Positions 1 to 11,239 of a stretch of 64,000 bases of DNA are shown piece after piece. The stretch covers positions 992,001 through 1,056,000 of the forward strand of contig CM030714.1 of the NCBI GenBank assembly GCA_017979445.1, read 5' to 3'. The notes under the pieces are model-generated. The model was not told the origin of the DNA. It saw only the letters and a list, made by a program, of their open reading frames with translations, and ran no database searches. Both the position numbers and the translations under genes were made by a program. Numbering within the stretch: position 1 is the stretch's first letter; the number at the start of each line of letters is the position of its first letter. Origin of the DNA: Akebia trifoliata (lineage: Eukaryota; Streptophyta; Magnoliopsida; Ranunculales; Lardizabalaceae).

Positions 1-1107
1 TATTGAACTCACGACCTACAAGCATTAATCGATTATTGGTTCAAATTAATTCTCATTGATAACAAGTGGATTTATTTTACTTGTAACTTATTTAGAAGTT
101 CATTAAATAGTGTGATTAAATAAAAATCAAGGTGTATCCTAAAGTATACACATTTAACTAAAAGAATTTATTTCTTTTCTTTATATAGAACTATCCATTC
201 CTTAATTTCTACAATAAACAAAGACTTAATATTCAAATTTTCTAAGGTTTTCTTCTCAATTTTTTTTTTTTTTAAATTAGAAGAATCTATTGTTTGCATC
301 AACTATATCAAGTAGGATTTACAAGTTCGATCTTTTATTATAAAAATAACTATCAATTTTACGGATATTTATATGATTTGCTTTGATTTCAAAGGTACTT
401 TACTCAATTCTGAGCCATTGTTTTATTTAGGTTTTGATTCTAGGTATATGTAGAATAAATCACCCTAATTCTTTTAAAGAGTAAGGACTACCCATCTTAT
501 ATATTTTTTAAGGGAGTGAATACATTTTTTAAAGTAAAAATGATTTCAATTATATATATATAAGACTAATGATAATCTGATGCTCTTTTTTCATAAATTT
601 GAATTTGATTTTTTTTCGATATCTGAATTCGAATCGACAAATACTCATAATCAACATCTGAATTCGAAATTGATTCAATTATCAGTTATCCGATTCAAAT
701 CCCTCTATGATAAAAAACGTTGGGTTTTTTTTTGTTTTGAAAATCTCTCAATTGTTTCCTTCGCTTCTTAGATTCTTTGACTACAAATCCCTTTGTGTCA
801 ACCATTACTTTCACCATCAAATAGATCCCACAAACATCCAAAGATCGAAAAATTGAAATCATTATCTTAATGACCAGATAGTTTTGATCTTCCAATGAGA
901 ATAAATTTATGATCAAAGACTTGAGTTTGAACTAGATTTTAGGTAATTTTTGAAGGGGGAAATGAAAGTTGGGCTTTTGACGAGGAGAGAGGAGATGATT
1001 TTATGAGTTAATGGCAGTCATGGATTTGGAGAGAGAGAAAGAGAGAGGAATTACCTGGAAAAGTATGTCGTTGTTTGCCCTCACATCGAATACTTGCGTA
1101 AGACTTT
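1..1107. other. AT-rich intergenic stretch, no gene
   Basis: No open frame here resembles a protein. The first ~47 bases, read on the minus strand, contain a tRNA-like B-box segment (GTGAGTTCAATA). It resembles the SINE at 28.6 kb, so the left edge may cut a SINE. The rest is AT-rich with homopolymer runs. Confidence 0.4.
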
Positions 1108-2340
1108 AAGGGCCTGTTTGGATACCAGGAGCAGAATTACTCTTCCAAAGAACAGGAGCTGAAGTACTCTATGGAGGAGCTGGAAAAGTAATTCTGTGTA
1201 GAAAGGACGTTTGGCAATCAACTCTGTGAAGTACTGGCAGAAGTACTTTTATGCTGGAAGTCTGTTTGGGAACCATACTGACTTCTCATGACTTCTAGAA
1301 AAAAGACTAGAATACCCTTATATTATACCAGTTACTGTTTTTTTATCTTTTAATGTCATAATATGCCTTCAAACTATATTGTTTTTGACATTTTAACTAT
1401 AAATATTAATATAATATGTTTAAATCCATTTACTCAAAATTTTAAAAAAATTTGACAGACTGTTTTTGACATAATATTAAAAAAAAATTGACAGACTATC
1501 TTTTAGTGTCATAATATGCCTTCAAACTATACTGTTTTTGACATTTTAACTATAGATATTAATATAATATAATATAATATTTTAAATATTAAATATTAAT
1601 ATAATGTGTTTAAATCCATTATACTCAAAATTAAAAAAAAAAATTGACAGACTGTCTTTTAATGTCATAATATGCCTTCAAACTATATTGTTTTTGACAT
1701 TTTAACTATAAATATTAATATAATATAATATAATAAATATAATATAATATAATATAATATTTAAATATTAAATATTAATATAATGTGTTTAAATCCATTA
1801 TACTCAAAATTTAAAAAAAAAATTGACAGACTGTCTTTTAGTGTCATAATATGCCTTCAAACTATATTGTTTTTTACATTTTAACTATAAATATTAATAT
1901 AATATAATATAATATTTTAAATATTAAATATTAATATAATGTGTTTAACTATAAATATTATATAATATAATATAATATAATATAATATTTTAAATATTAA
2001 ATATTAATATAATGTGTTTAAATCCATTATACTCAAAATTAATTTTTTTTTTAATATTAATAAATGTTTCTTTCATTTGATTTAAGGGCAAATGAATTAG
2101 GAATATTTCATAGAAAATTAATAAAGTTAAGGGTATTTTGGTAAAACGAACCGTTAGATTTTGACTCCCCGCAAGATGAGTTTTGAGAAATAGGTTTTTC
2201 TCGACTTCTTCACAAAGAGTAAATTCTTGCTCTTGCGCGGAGTAACTCTTCGAAGGAGTTGTTCATCAAAACGCATCCAAACGACTTCTAACTCCCCGCA
2301 AGAGTCAGAAGTAGCCAAGGAGTCCTATCCAAACGCCTAC
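1108..2340. mobile_element. Non-autonomous TIR element (hAT-like MITE) with internal AT-rich tandem repeats
   Basis: The left end reads GGGCCTGTTTGGATA and the right end, on the other strand, reads GTAGGCGTTTGGATAGG. This is the imperfect inverted terminus typical of hAT-like non-autonomous elements in plants. The subterminal parts also mirror each other: AGAATTACTCTTCC on the left, and GAGTTACTCC with CTTCGAAGAG in the right arm. There is no coding capacity. The interior is a tandem array annotated separately. Family assignment is inference, and a target-site duplication was not established because the ends are degenerate. Confidence 0.55.
1350..2045. repeat. Tandem repeat, about four copies of a 153-179 bp AT-rich unit
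   Basis: The phrase TGTCATAATATGCCTTCAAA recurs at about 1354, 1507, 1663 and 1842. Each copy is followed by CTATAYTGTTTTTGACATTTT or similar, a run of ATATTAATATAATATAAT-like sequence, then GTTTAAATCCATTATACTC and an A-run ending in TTGACAGACTGTC. Units differ mainly in the length of the TAATA microsatellite. A partial unit follows at about 1945-2040. Confidence 0.85.
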
Positions 2341-2365
2341 TAAAAGTCTAGAGGAGTGGTCTTGA

Positions 2366-3315
2366 CTCTTGAGAATACCCTGGTTTATATTCAAAAATAA
2401 TAATTAAAAAACAATTTTATTATATCTAAAAACAAATCCAGTTTATTGATATCCGAATACAAAATGCTAACTGTTAAAAAATATCAAAATTCGAATTTAA
2501 TTTTCAAAAATTTCAGATACGGATTTGAATTCAGGTTCAGATTTTGATTATCCATCGACAAACCTAGGTTTTGTGATGGGAGCGTACAAAGTGCGTTTGA
2601 AAAAAGAGTGTTAAATTATCAGGACACTTTTTATTTTTATTTTTTATGTTGGGGTGCATTCAATTAGTTTTAGTCTTCCATTATTCGATCACTTTTTCTA
2701 ATGAATAAAGATATTCTGACACCCCCCAAGACTTTTCTTATAGAACATCAGATCATATGTCTCGAGATACATATAATCTTAATTCTTTGCCTAATGCATC
2801 TCGAGGTAAATGATCTACAGTTCTGTGACGAGCGTATGTCAGAAGGGGGGAATCAGATTATCACGATTCTTTTCTAATTTTTTTTTTTTTAGGATTTTCA
2901 ATGTAAAAGGACTATTCACATTGAAAATTTCACCCGTTACTTCGCTTAAAATACAAAAAGTAATCATCTTGATTAGTGATTTCTAACCATTGATTGATTG
3001 AGTATTTTCATCATATGTTTCCTATAATGAAGTTGAAGATCACGTTGAAAAATGCCAAAATACAACACCAGAAAATAACGATCAGAAAGTCTGCTTTTTG
3101 TGTGTAGATCCATCAATGGGTGGGCCCAAACGACAAATAATGATCAAAAGATTGACTTTCATACACTTGAAAAAAATACATGTTGCAGAAAAACGGTGGA
3201 AACATCATCAAATACAAACAAATATCAAATGAAATTGAAAATCCCAAGACAACTTCCTCCTATAATATCTCCCTACCACTCAAAAGAATTTCAGTTTTGA
3301 ATCTCGAGGCAAGTT
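2366..3315. other. Intergenic region 3' of the RING gene
   Basis: No gene was recognised. It contains the fold-back element at 2705-2875. The remainder (2876-3315) is probably the downstream flank and 3' UTR of the minus-strand RING gene. Confidence 0.4.
2705..2875. mobile_element. Fold-back MITE-like element (TCTGAC...CCCCCC type)
   Basis: The left arm contains TTCTGACACCCCCCAAG, then ATAGAAC, AGATCAT and CTCGAGATAC. The right arm, reverse-complemented, contains CCCCCCTTCTGAC, then ACAGAAC, AGATCAT and CTCGAGATGC in the same order. A close relative lies at 34094-34282. It has no coding capacity. Confidence 0.65.
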
Positions 3316-4070
3316 TTAGTAGATGTCGAGAATCTCGAGGACAGAACGGTTGCACAGAGGACAAGTCCCTCTATTCAACCACAATTCCCTGGAACACACT
3401 CTGCAAAACGTATGCCCACATGGAATAAAAGCTGCATCCTTTCTTCTCCCCATACACACGCAACACACCAGATCACTCCCTCCACCTCTCTCTTTCTCCC
3501 TTTCTTCATCAACACCGTCCGATTCTTCAATCAATCTCATCAAAGACACCTTCAATGGTCTACCTGTGGGGCCCACATCATCACCTTCCCATTCCTGGTT
3601 CGCCCGGAAATGACGCTCAGCAGCCAATGCCGTAGCCAAGTTCATAACTGACGCCACTTCCGGTATCTGACCCACACAAGCTGGATCTACACTGTTCTCC
3701 ACTGGAATCTGACCCAAACCTGTTGTCTCTTCTTCACTTACACTCATCACACCAGAAGTAGCCCTGGAACTCCAAGTGGCCCCACAACACCCAATCCCCT
3801 TCAATCCTAACCGTTGTTTTAGATTCTTCCACCTCTTCCTCCCTCTATCTGCACCGTCCATTTCTTCTCTCAGAAAATCCAGCAGTGTTCTTGTTTTTGT
3901 TTCTCTTTCTACTGATCCCTGCAAACCCAAACAAAAAAATTCACAGATTTCACCCATTTTTTTTTTAAATAAAAAAATATAGAAATCCAAAATGATCAAG
4001 AATCGAAAAACTGATAAAGAAGGAAAGATTGCAGTGGTGATTTAAACATACATGATGATGGGTCCCGCAT
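3316..4070 (-). CDS. RING-type (C3HC4) zinc finger protein, probable E3 ubiquitin ligase
   Basis: Proposed model: exon 1 at 4070-4052 (MRDPSS plus one base, donor GTATGT) and exon 2 at 3911-3316, 615 bases in all, 204 residues. The C-terminal 49 residues are a RING finger: CCVC, then the PCGHTFC block, CSREL and CPLC. It ends SVLEILDIY, the usual end of this plant family. The N-terminal half has TLLDFLREE and RKRWKNLKQRLGLKG, and a middle block around MNLATALAAERHFRA, as in small plant RING proteins with a basic Trp-Lys-Leu-rich segment. Known role of the family: E2 binding and ubiquitin transfer; substrates cannot be read from sequence. Exon 2 is secure. Exon 1 is less so, because a second acceptor (TTTGCAG, exon from 3918) lies 7 bases upstream but does not join this exon 1 in frame. 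Unspliced reading would give a longer, unlikely hydrophobic N-terminus. Confidence 0.82.
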
Positions 4071-4315
4071 GGAAGAAAAGTCCTTCCATGGGAATCTCGT
4101 GAGTTTTTCAAGAACAAAGACTTCATCACCATTTATTAAACATGAGCAAAACGACAAAAAACAGGGAACAGAGAAGAAGAAAAAAATCAAACCTGAGAAT
4201 CGAAAATGGAAGGGAACCCATTAAAATTCTAGCGAAACAGTAAAATGGGTCAAATGTGATTTTCATTATTGGGGATCAAAAACCGGTCTTCTGATCTCCT
4301 CGTCAGCTCCGTCAT

Positions 4316-4336
4316 GAGAGAGAGAGAGAGAGAGAT
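4316..4336. repeat. (GA)n microsatellite upstream of the RING gene
   Basis: A 21-base GA run lies about 245 bases upstream of the proposed start codon of the minus-strand RING gene, where the promoter or 5' leader is expected. It reads (CT)n on the sense strand, and Y-patch or GAGA-type motifs are common in plant core promoters. Its function is inference. Confidence 0.6.
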
Positions 4337-5780
4337 TTGAAACTCTGAAGAAAAAACAATGAGAGGTACTAAAATGTTGACGTGGGGTTTCTACTTTCTA
4401 CCAGATTCTTGTTATCGAAATTCAAGAAAAAAAATATTTTATTAGTCTATCAATTTTGATGCATTTTAAATAAGTTTAAAAGGAGAGATTTTGAAAGTTT
4501 GGGATAAAAAAAACAAGAGAGAAGCTAAGTTGTGGCGTTTCTTACTGGGCTTTGATGTAAGCTTTCTTAATTTATATAAATTAAATATTTAAAGATTGAA
4601 AGATTCATGATGTACGTTAATATAATACTACCTAAATGTATGCCATCGACATAAAGATTAGAAATCAAAATCTTTGATAAGTCCTTATCATTACTTGGGC
4701 CAGTGGATCTGATCAGACCCGAAATCTGATTTGTTCCAATTGGTTAACTTTAGATACGATTATGTTTTAGATCATATCTTAATAATCCATTTTTCTCAAT
4801 CACTTGGTGTTGAATTCACCATTTTTTAATATCTAGTTTTATATTATTTATTTATTTTTATTTTTATAAAAATATTGTCAAAACCCGACAAGAGTTAAAT
4901 ATGACTTAAAATGAGTCGAGTTCTTCAATAATATAATTAATATCATTAAGTTTAATAATATTAATATTTTGAGTTCAACTATAATTATTGATGAACTAGA
5001 CTTTTTTAAATCATATTTAATTATTATTGAATTCAATAATAAAAGGTGAAGAGTTCGACAATAAAAATATTGACTAGAAAACAGTGAACTCAGCATTACA
5101 ATCCAAAACTCATGGATTATTTAAGAAAAAACCTCCACCAGGGACCTTTAAGTAATTTTTTTTTAAATCTTATCAAATTGATTCTAAATCAGTCATGTCT
5201 CGAGAAAAAAAATTATTTCTAAATTATTAAACGATCGACCTTCAGTTAATAATATATTAACTGACCTCCAGATGTATGGAATCATTAGTGTGTTAAATAA
5301 TATTTTTGCTGGAATTAACAAAGTCAAAAGCAGGTCCGTGAACCAATGTTCCAGCACGTAGTATTTAAGCTGATTAAGTGAAGAATTTTAAAATATACCA
5401 AATTTACCCCCGGATCTTAGTTGAAATATCTTTGCCACTGGGCAATGGTAGTATGTAATTATAGATATATATATTAAGAATGAATTTGCCCCTGACCAAA
5501 GACAGAAACGCGAATGCTGATTAGGGTAAATTCTTTTTCTTTTTAGAAGAAGGAATGATTGATAACATGTAATGGTGATCAAGACGTCGGCGTGATTGGA
5601 GGGGTCTTTAGTAGGGCCCACACAACATGAATTATTTTCTTTAAAAAGTAGGCAGGCCCTATTTTTCGTGATCATTGATGGAATCAAATCCAAATAATGT
5701 AGGTTTATCATCATAACAGAGTGATTATCAGATTTATTATGATCTTACATGGGTGCAAAATCCACATGGCCATTTTACTT
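4337..5780. other. AT-rich intergenic region, nothing recognised
   Basis: The first few hundred bases are the likely upstream region of the RING gene. Beyond that there is only AT-rich sequence with short T and A runs. No frame resembles a known protein and no RNA gene was seen. Confidence 0.4.
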
Positions 5781-5784
5781 GGGT

Positions 5785-7083
5785 GGGCATTGGGCTCCAA
5801 CCTAGATGAGTTGGGTAAATCCAAGCTCAACCCAAGTGGCGGAGCCCCTAGTCCGAGCTCAATTCAACCTGATCATTGAGTTTGAGCTCATAGCCAAATT
5901 TGAGTCCTTAAACTTAGGTTGAGTTCAGGTTCTCCCAAGTTACAAAGTTTTGGATTGGTTGGTCATTTGAAGAAGTTCAATTTTATTTTGATCACTCATG
6001 CAATTAATAATTTCACAATCCAACCTCCAGATACATAAATGATTTAATTGATTTTGATTAAAAAAGAAGATACAAATCTTGTTATTATCCTCTAACTAAC
6101 AGTTACATAAAAAAATAGTGATGATATGTGTAACTTTCTTCTTTTCGGACTTCGCGTGTGATCAATTGAGAATGTTGTTTTGACGGTGACATTATTGTCT
6201 TTGATCTTCTGTAGAGTCTTTATGTGGATTTATTCTCTCTGTGTTTAGTATTTAATTGATTGAAAAAGATTTCTTGACTTCTGAAAAAAGGATTTAAGTC
6301 TAAATCTCTTGAAGAACTTCACTTTGTCTAGGAGGAGGGTTTGGAAGTTTCTTCTTCTCTGAATATAGATATTTCGTCTTTTAAGAGAAAGTGATACAAA
6401 TTCTCACAAAATGAGGGAGGCTTTAGTCTTTATAGATTAAAAATAATTTAGCTTTTCCATTACACTCCCGACTAAAGAGTTTTGATTGATTAATCTAAAG
6501 ACTAAATTCGTCAAAATTCAATTTTAAGAATTTTATGGATTGTTTTTGGGTCAAACTCATTTATTTGGGTGTATGACACCACATTTCATATGTAGTATTA
6601 CTTGACTTTGTTTAGATCATTGGTTTTCTATACAAAAGTTCAAATCCAAACCATATGAGGTTTGTCTCAATCAATAGGTCCTAATTTAAATGTATAAGCT
6701 CAAGTTTGATTTTAGGGATTTTTTGATAATTTAGAGAGTTGCAAGGTCTTTTTAAATTTTGTATGCCTGCAACTCATATACAATAAGTCCAATGAAAAAT
6801 GATTATTTTGTTCCTTGTAAAAAAATATATGTAGTGAGAAATAAATTTAAAAAATATGTTGAAACTAAATAAAAATATATATATTAATATAAAATATTTA
6901 TAAATTATTATATAGCATTTGGTTCAAGTTGACTAGATTGCCCGAGTCCTCAACCTGAGCTCAATCCGAATTAAGTCAAAGTTGAATTATTTTAACCCAA
7001 GTTCAACGCATATTGAGTTAACTGGCCTAGGCTCGTCCGCCAATCGAGATGAGCCCGAGTCAGCCTGCCTAGTTCCAACCCTA
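5785..7083. mobile_element. Non-autonomous TIR element, about 1.3 kb
   Basis: The left end has GGGCTCCAACCTAG followed by AGCTCAACCCAAG and GAGCTCAATTCAACCTGA. The right end, reverse-complemented, has CTAGGGTTGGAACTAGGC with GGGCTCATCTCG and GAGCTCAGGTTGAGGAC. These long GC-richer arms flank an AT-rich, non-coding interior. A related element lies at 30052-31895. Class is inferred from structure only. Confidence 0.5.
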
Positions 7084-7086
7084 GGC

Positions 7087-9460
7087 AAGTCAGAACTTAA
7101 CCCTTTGAAGTATATCACGAATTAAAATCTTTTATTATTATTATTATTATCATATAGTAAATTATGTTTGATATTATAATATTCGCTTCAATTCATTGCA
7201 TTCAACTCACACTATTCCTTTTTAACTCTGATCATTCTCTTCAAATTCCATAATCTTCTACTTCAAAAAATTCTCTTTTGCTCTTAAAGTTTGAAGATTG
7301 AGATGGATAGAATCACCTTTGATGACGGTGCCTCATATGGAATCTAAAAACACGATGAGATGGCACATTCATTTAGCGCAAAAAAAATTTAAAACTTGAG
7401 AAAAAAAAAATGTAATTTTTAAATGTTAGATTTCAATTTAAAATTTAGGAGTTTAGTGGACATCAATTTTGAAAACTTTTATCAAACAAAAAGCGATTTT
7501 TTAAGGATTGATTTTTTTTTTTTTTTTGTAGATCTAATATAAGCTATAACCTTAAAGAGTATTGAGGTGCTAATCGGCCAAAGAGGCCCGACAACCACTG
7601 CCAGGCTTCGTTAGTGTCTCTATGACATTCTATAACTTTCTCCCATTGATATTTGTGTTGTGCAGTAATGATCGAGTAGACAATGTGCATGATTTATAAC
7701 TTCCCAAATCACAACTGTTGATCGAGAGAAATGAGGTTTATCTAAGTCAAACTAATTAATCCAACAGGTTGGGTCTTCCACTCAAAGCCTAAACGACTTC
7801 TTGGGGTTGGATCTCTGTACTCCCCTTGTGGTAGGATTGCCGATGGGTTGGGTCCTAGACCAACTAGGCTTGTCTTGAGTTAGGTTTGGGCCTTTGGAGA
7901 GTATTAGTAGGCTCGATTCATGTTTATTAGGATCACACTCAGGTTATAGGCCCATGGCTTGTCTCGCTTTGATAACTTCCATTATATTTTTGGAGTCATG
8001 AGAACGTGATCGCTATCACGTTGGTTTGTTCACAGTTGACATGGCAAGTGCATAGAACCATAGATCTTTTTCTTTGGGATACAAGAGGAACAAGATCTAT
8101 GGTTCCGTGTCAATTTATAATTTTTCTATATTTTGAGAGCCTTTTTGTTGCATACTAGTTAGAGCGATGTAAAGAAATCACAATTGCAAGTTATAAATTG
8201 TAGAATCACAAACTCTCATGTAAGCTTTGTCTAATGTCATGTACTTTCTATTATAAATATTTTTCTTCTTAATAATTCATGTTATTTGATCAATGAACTT
8301 CAAAGAGAGGTTCATCTAAAGTTCCCTACGTCGTCAAATTTGTTTTTTTTTTTTTTTAGTATCATTGTAGAATTTTTTCATCCGACCTGACCCATTGCCA
8401 TCCCTTGAAAGAAACTTCTAGTTCTTTTGATATGTTTTTGCGAATGTTTGAGATACTCTTATCTTTAAAAATTGGAACATGCCCTTAGGTCATGGAATTT
8501 TCATATGGGCTCACGGAAATAACTTCAAAACCCTTGATTTTTCTCAAAAGTAAACATCTTCGTGATGATAGCGACTATGATGATGATGATGATGACATTT
8601 TCCATTAGTTTATAAAAGACAACCGGTGTTAGGAGGCCACGACATCAAAATTATTAGCACTATTAATGAATAGTCAAAACCCGAATTTCAAAAATTAGAT
8701 ATTATTCAAAAATTTTGGATATTGAATTCGAATTCAGATAATTTTTAACATTCGATAGTATTTCAATGATTACTATTGGTAATTATGATGGTGGATACCA
8801 ACTTGTCCAATACACAAAAATGTTGCAATGGTTCATGAGTGATTCAATGTAACAATAATGGTTAGGATAACATGACAAGATGAAGAAAAGATGATCGAAG
8901 GAAGATGTCTTAGTCAAAATCAAATCAGCAAATTTTCAACAAAAGAGCATTAGAGTATGATGCACAACAAGAAAAAAGACGAAGAAATATTTGTATAAGT
9001 TAAAGTCCCATCAATTTGAAATATTTTTTGGTTGGATCATCAATTCCATTCTTCAAAACATTGACCTTTTTCCTATTCTCACGAAGAAAAAAAACTACTC
9101 AAATTAACCAATTAGGCTGATTTCTCTTTCAAGTTTGAAGAAATTATGTGAAATCGGGGTGTCTCTCCCTATTTTTTAATAATCTGAATTTGAAATGTTC
9201 ATGGACAGATTGGGAAAAACCATGCAAAAGATATAAATAAATCGGCTACAAATAATATTATATTTAATTTAATTACATATAAAAGTTCAATAAATGTCCA
9301 ACAATAACCTCAACAACTCATTGAAAAAGCTAATCTAGAAAAGGAAACAAAAGCTATGCAAGAATAAATACAATGTAACCTAAAAGTTACAAAGTAAAAC
9401 CTAATATCAACCACTCCTATGAAATTTAAACCACCAAACGCGTCTTCTATCTTTCTATCT
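7087..9460. other. Intergenic region 3' of the beta-glucanase gene
   Basis: No gene was recognised. It holds the short fold-back element at 8036-8116 and a run of ATGATG triplets near 8577-8594. The last few hundred bases are probably the 3' UTR and downstream flank of the minus-strand glucanase gene. Confidence 0.4.
8036..8116. repeat. Short fold-back repeat with ACCATAGAT core
   Basis: The left arm TAGAACCATAGATCTTTTTC pairs with the right arm GAACAAGATCTATGGTTCC, and the outer TTGACA pairs with TGTCAA. GGGATAC lies in the loop. It shares this core with elements between 33 and 57 kb. Confidence 0.6.
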
Positions 9461-11166
9461 TCAAGTTCCCGTGGAGAACTCACAATTCCCAAACTCTGTA
9501 ACAGAAATAAAAAAGGTTAAAAATAAATAAATAAATGGACCCCACTAAGGAGACCTGATCATCATGATTTGAAGATTAAAATGACCAATTTTTTTTTTTA
9601 AAATAATATTTTTCATAAGCGCATATTAGCAAATATGTATGATATAATTATAAAAATGCGCATTTTCGAATCGTAAACCAAGGAAAAATAGGAAGAGAAA
9701 TGATAAAATACGCACTAGGTGGCTGAGTGACGACGTGTGCGGCCCCACCAAAATTACACGTCCCAGTCGCACGCCCTTTCTTCTGATAATAGCTATTAAA
9801 CGCGAACGAAGCGTGGGCCTCAAGCGTATTAGGATTGTAACACGTGGCATCAGGTTGAATCGAACGGCAGTCAGCTCCTCCTTCTCCACAAGCATAATCA
9901 AGCCCAGCTTGTAACTTCTCCTTCCCTGACTTCCCATTAGCCACACACCACGTCTGTCCCGAAGAACTCGTTGACCCATTTCCACTAACGTTGACCGACG
10001 GTGACTGAGTCTTACTTCCGTTCCACTGGTTTAATTCCGCCTTCGTAAGAGGTATATCGTATACCTTCTGTTCGTTAGGGTAGAAGAGACCATAGTTCCT
10101 CTCTGAAGTTGGTCCTGGTTTCTGGTTCTCGTTAAATAAAGCGAACAAGTAAACTTCGAGATCTTCCTGTGGCCTCAATGGGGTTCCGCCACCTGTCAGA
10201 ATTCTGTTCACCAAGTTCCCATTATAGGCTGCTGCGTTCTCCTCGCCTGCGCCCGTTTCGTTCTCGTCTCCCTTCGAAGGCCAACCAGTCTCTGTTACAG
10301 CGATTTTTAAATCTTTATAGTTCAAAGCAGACAAAGCTGCGAACACAGCATCGATTTGTGCGTCGAAGAGGTTTGAATAACGAAGCCCATTACCAGAGTC
10401 GACAACACCTGGGTTTGCTCGAAACAGAGCGTAATCGAGAGAGATTACATCTGCGTTTGCTGCGTAAGCGAAGAATGGGTAGGCGTTAACCATGAGGTAT
10501 GAACCGGTTTGGGTGAGAAAATCCAACATTGGTTTGATTACCGGTTCGATTAATTCGGATTTGAACGAACCGGATGAAGCTGGATATGAGGTTTGAAGAG
10601 CGCTGAGCGCGATTGGGGAAGAGATTTTGATGGCGGAGTCTAGTTTGTATTGGACGAGTGCTGTGTGAACGTTTTTCATGGCGGAAACAAGGAATTTAGT
10701 TGTGTTGTTTGGGTCGACAAAGACTTCATTCCCTACTGCAATCGCAATGATTTGGGTTGATGGGTAGAAAGAATTAATGTTTTTCTGAACCCAATTATTG
10801 GCGAAGGATTGTTGGTTTGCGACAGAGGAGAGAAGCTCGTTGGGTAAAGCTACGACGACTTTGATTCCTGAACCAGAGAAAGCTTTGAGGACATTTGAAT
10901 CTGTGTCGTAGAGTTTGACTCGGTCGAGTCCTTGTGATTTGAGCAGCTCGACTACCTTCTCTGCTGGAGGAAGGTCATTTGCGATTCGTCCATAGTTTAC
11001 TGCAATTGAACCCGCATCTGCAAATGTCATAAAAACATATTAATCACAATGAGATTATGGAGAGAAAAAAATAAGAAAAATAAAGAATAAAGATTCAATT
11101 TTTACCTGCAAAAGAAGAGATTGAGAGGATTAAGAGGAAGTAAGAAATGGTGGTGAGATGCTCCAT
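9461..11166 (-). CDS. Glucan endo-1,3-beta-glucosidase, GH17 with C-terminal X8 (CBM43) domain
   Basis: Three exons: 11166-11106, 11017-9716 and 9495-9461, giving 1398 bases and 465 residues. Exon 1 encodes the hydrophobic signal peptide, ending TTTTGCAG before a GTAAAA donor. The GH17 domain starts SIAVNYGRIANDLPP (about residue 23). It carries the general acid in VGNEVF (Glu ~118) and the nucleophile in AVTETGWPSKG (Glu ~263), and ends with LFNENQKPGPTSERNYGLF. A short Ser/Gly/Asn linker leads to the X8 domain (about 377-450: WCVANG, six-Cys pattern, FNSYYQ, GTCNFGGAA). The tiny third exon encodes KFGNCEFSTGT. It cleaves callose (1,3-beta-glucan) in the wall or at plasmodesmata, and X8 binds the glucan. 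All key residues are present. The family is certain; the exact subgroup is not. Confidence 0.95.
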
Positions 11167-11230
11167 TCTCTGATTACGATAGAAACAGAGCATATATATG
11201 AGAGAGATGAAATGTTCTCTGTTTTGTTGT

Positions 11231-11237
11231 TTTTATA
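11231..11237 (-). promoter_or_regulatory. TATA box of the beta-glucanase gene
   Basis: The minus strand reads CTATAAAAAC here, about 65 bases upstream of the start codon. That would leave a 5' UTR of roughly 35 bases. A second AT-rich run (CATATATATG, ~11193-11202) sits too close to the ATG to serve as a TATA box. Confidence 0.55.
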
Positions 11238-11239
11238 GA

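Noticed and set aside
10169..10489. 106-codon plus-strand frame opposite the beta-glucanase exon
   Set aside because: It is a shadow of the GH17 coding sequence on the other strand.
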